From Aquipseudomonas alcaligenes (GTDB taxonomy: Bacteria > Pseudomonadota > Gammaproteobacteria > Pseudomonadales > Pseudomonadaceae), in NCBI RefSeq assembly GCF_003205495.1, contig NZ_QJRX01000005.1, forward strand, positions 62,001-126,000: DNA of 64,000 nt. Direction: 5' to 3'. The notes below the pieces were generated by a model that worked only from the letters and a program-made list of their open reading frames with translations, ran no database searches and was not told the DNA's origin. How positions within the stretch are numbered: the first letter of the stretch is position 1; every line of letters begins with the position of its first letter. A program made the translations under genes and the position numbers. Below are positions 63,282 through 64,000 of the stretch, in pieces.

Positions 63282-63297
63282 GGCGACATTCGTGCCA
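63282..63297 (-). promoter_or_regulatory. Sigma-54 (-24/-12) promoter of the ABC operon
   Basis: The minus strand reads TGGCACGAATGTCGCC. This matches TGGCACG-N4-TTGCA at every -24 position and at T, G and C of the -12 element with exact spacing. The predicted start near 63270 leaves about 50 nt to the first ATPase, and that leader contains an inverted repeat GTCGCCGCGA / TCGCGG.CGAC. A sigma-54-dependent regulator gene is divergent next door. Confidence 0.75.
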
Positions 63298-63384
63298 GCG
63301 CCGCTGCGCGCTAGGAAATACCTCGTAACCCACTGACCAATAAGAATTTATCTAAGGACGGAGATACACGGCGCGCAGGCGCAC

Positions 63385-63454
63385 TGAACAGCCTTGAACA
63401 GTAAAAGCTGAACAACTGAACAATTTGCCCTTTGACTTTGAACAGCAATGAACA
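63385..63454. promoter_or_regulatory. Six TGAACA repeats, putative activator binding array
   Basis: TGAACA starts at 63385, 63395, 63409, 63417, 63439 and 63449, all in the same direction. Two pairs have 10-bp spacing, and the pairs are 54 bp apart. The array lies about 90-170 bp upstream of the -24/-12 promoter, the usual distance for an enhancer used by sigma-54 activators. The rest of the 380-nt gap (63218-63597) holds a GGGAGT / ACTCCC hairpin at 63500-63518 and no gene. Confidence 0.65.
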
Positions 63455-63597
63455 ACACTGGGCGAACGCTTTGCCCCTGACCGTCTGCGGCCAGGGGCCG
63501 GGAGTACAGGACACTCCCGCCGGCCCGCCCATTGCAGTAACGGTGAGGCCAGCACGGAAGCCGGACCTATAAAAAAGACAAGAATCAGGCGATACCC

Positions 63598-64000
63598 ATG
63601 ACTGCCACTGCCCCGGCGCCGAGCCACGACGCCATCGTTCGCGACTCCTGGAGCCGCTGCCGCGACTTCGGCCTTACCCACCAGAGCCAGCCGGCCTTCG
63701 GCCAGGCCGCGCCCGGCGAGGTCTCCGCCCTGCTGGAAAGCCAGCATTTCCTGGTGCAGACCACCCATCAGGAGGTGCTGCCCTACTACGAGAACATCCT
63801 GGCCAACTCCAACTGCCTGATCATGCTGGCCGACAACCAGGGCCAGCTGCTGCAGTCCTGGGGCGACCGCCGCTTCGTCGAGCCGGCCCAGGCCGCCGGC
63901 TTCGTTCCCGGCGCCTGGTGGCAGGAGCGCTACAGCGGCACCAACGCCATCGGCACGGCGCTGGCCTGCGGCCAGGCGGTGCACATCCAGCGCGACGAGC
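63598..64000 (+). CDS. Sigma-54-dependent activator, AcoR/DhaR type (N-terminal part, cut by window end)
   Basis: The first 134 codons encode a GAF-type sensory region. The segment ERYSGTNAIGTALACGQAVHI is the signature of AcoR/DhaR-family regulators, and IVRDSWSRCRDFGL is their usual N-terminus. The AAA+ and Fis-type domains would lie beyond base 64000, so their presence is inferred from family. It is divergent from the ABC operon and presumably activates it from the TGAACA array. A TATAAA at 63568-63573 may be its own -10. Confidence 0.85.
   Translation, partial: MTATAPAPSHDAIVRDSWSRCRDFGLTHQSQPAFGQAAPGEVSALLESQHFLVQTTHQEVLPYYENILANSNCLIMLADNQGQLLQSWGDRRFVEPAQAAGFVPGAWWQERYSGTNAIGTALACGQAVHIQRDE

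Overview
The window is GC-rich chromosomal DNA whose gene content and order point to Pseudomonas, probably near the aeruginosa/stutzeri/oleovorans lineages. This is judged from memory: long stretches follow the P. aeruginosa order cysI to sohB, nudC-fimL-nhaB-ldcA-dnaQ-rnhA-gloB-mltD-npp, and fabI-ppiD-hupB-lon-clpX-clpP-tig-tRNAs. Most of it is conserved core genome. I see no prophage, insertion sequence, CRISPR array, toxin-antitoxin pair or defence island.

Layout. 1-7.9 kb: a solitary rlmE, cysS and glnS (minus), ppiB-lpxH, an SPFH/Band-7 membrane protein and an RlmI-like methyltransferase. 8-11.3 kb: putP, an orphan periplasmic binding protein and a 37-residue membrane peptide. 11.5-13.7 kb: sulfite reductase cysI with its DUF934 partner. 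13.8-20.4 kb: a TetR regulator facing a hotdog protein across a tandem dyad operator, an AcuI-like reductase, sohB, a histidine-phosphatase-like protein, an SCP2 protein, and a phosphotransferase-SDR pair. 20.4-24.1 kb: SulP and TSUP transporters and a glyoxalase-family gene broken by an in-frame TAG.

24-38.8 kb: nudC, fimL and an enoyl-CoA hydratase; nhaB; an amino-acid antiporter with lysine decarboxylase ldcA; a methyltransferase-rnhA-dnaQ operon; gloB; mltD; and an HDOD-GAF protein. 39-46.4 kb: a five-gene peptide-type ABC importer resembling nppA1A2BCD with two tandem binding proteins. 46.4-57.2 kb: fabI, ppiD, hupB, lon (with a sigma-32-type promoter), clpX, clpP, tig, a tRNA Arg-His-Leu operon and folD.

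57.3-64 kb is the most distinctive part. It holds a six-gene ABC importer ordered like the rhizobial glpSTPQUV glycerol system, with two ATPases that have complementary defects. The operon has a good sigma-54 (-24/-12) promoter, six TGAACA repeats upstream of it, and a divergent AcoR-type regulator cut by the window edge. Together these read as one inducible uptake system with its own activator and enhancer. Other points worth a second look are the leader hairpin that can hide the enoyl-CoA hydratase ribosome site, the tandem TetR operator, the nonsense-interrupted glyoxalase and the small unlisted membrane ORF.
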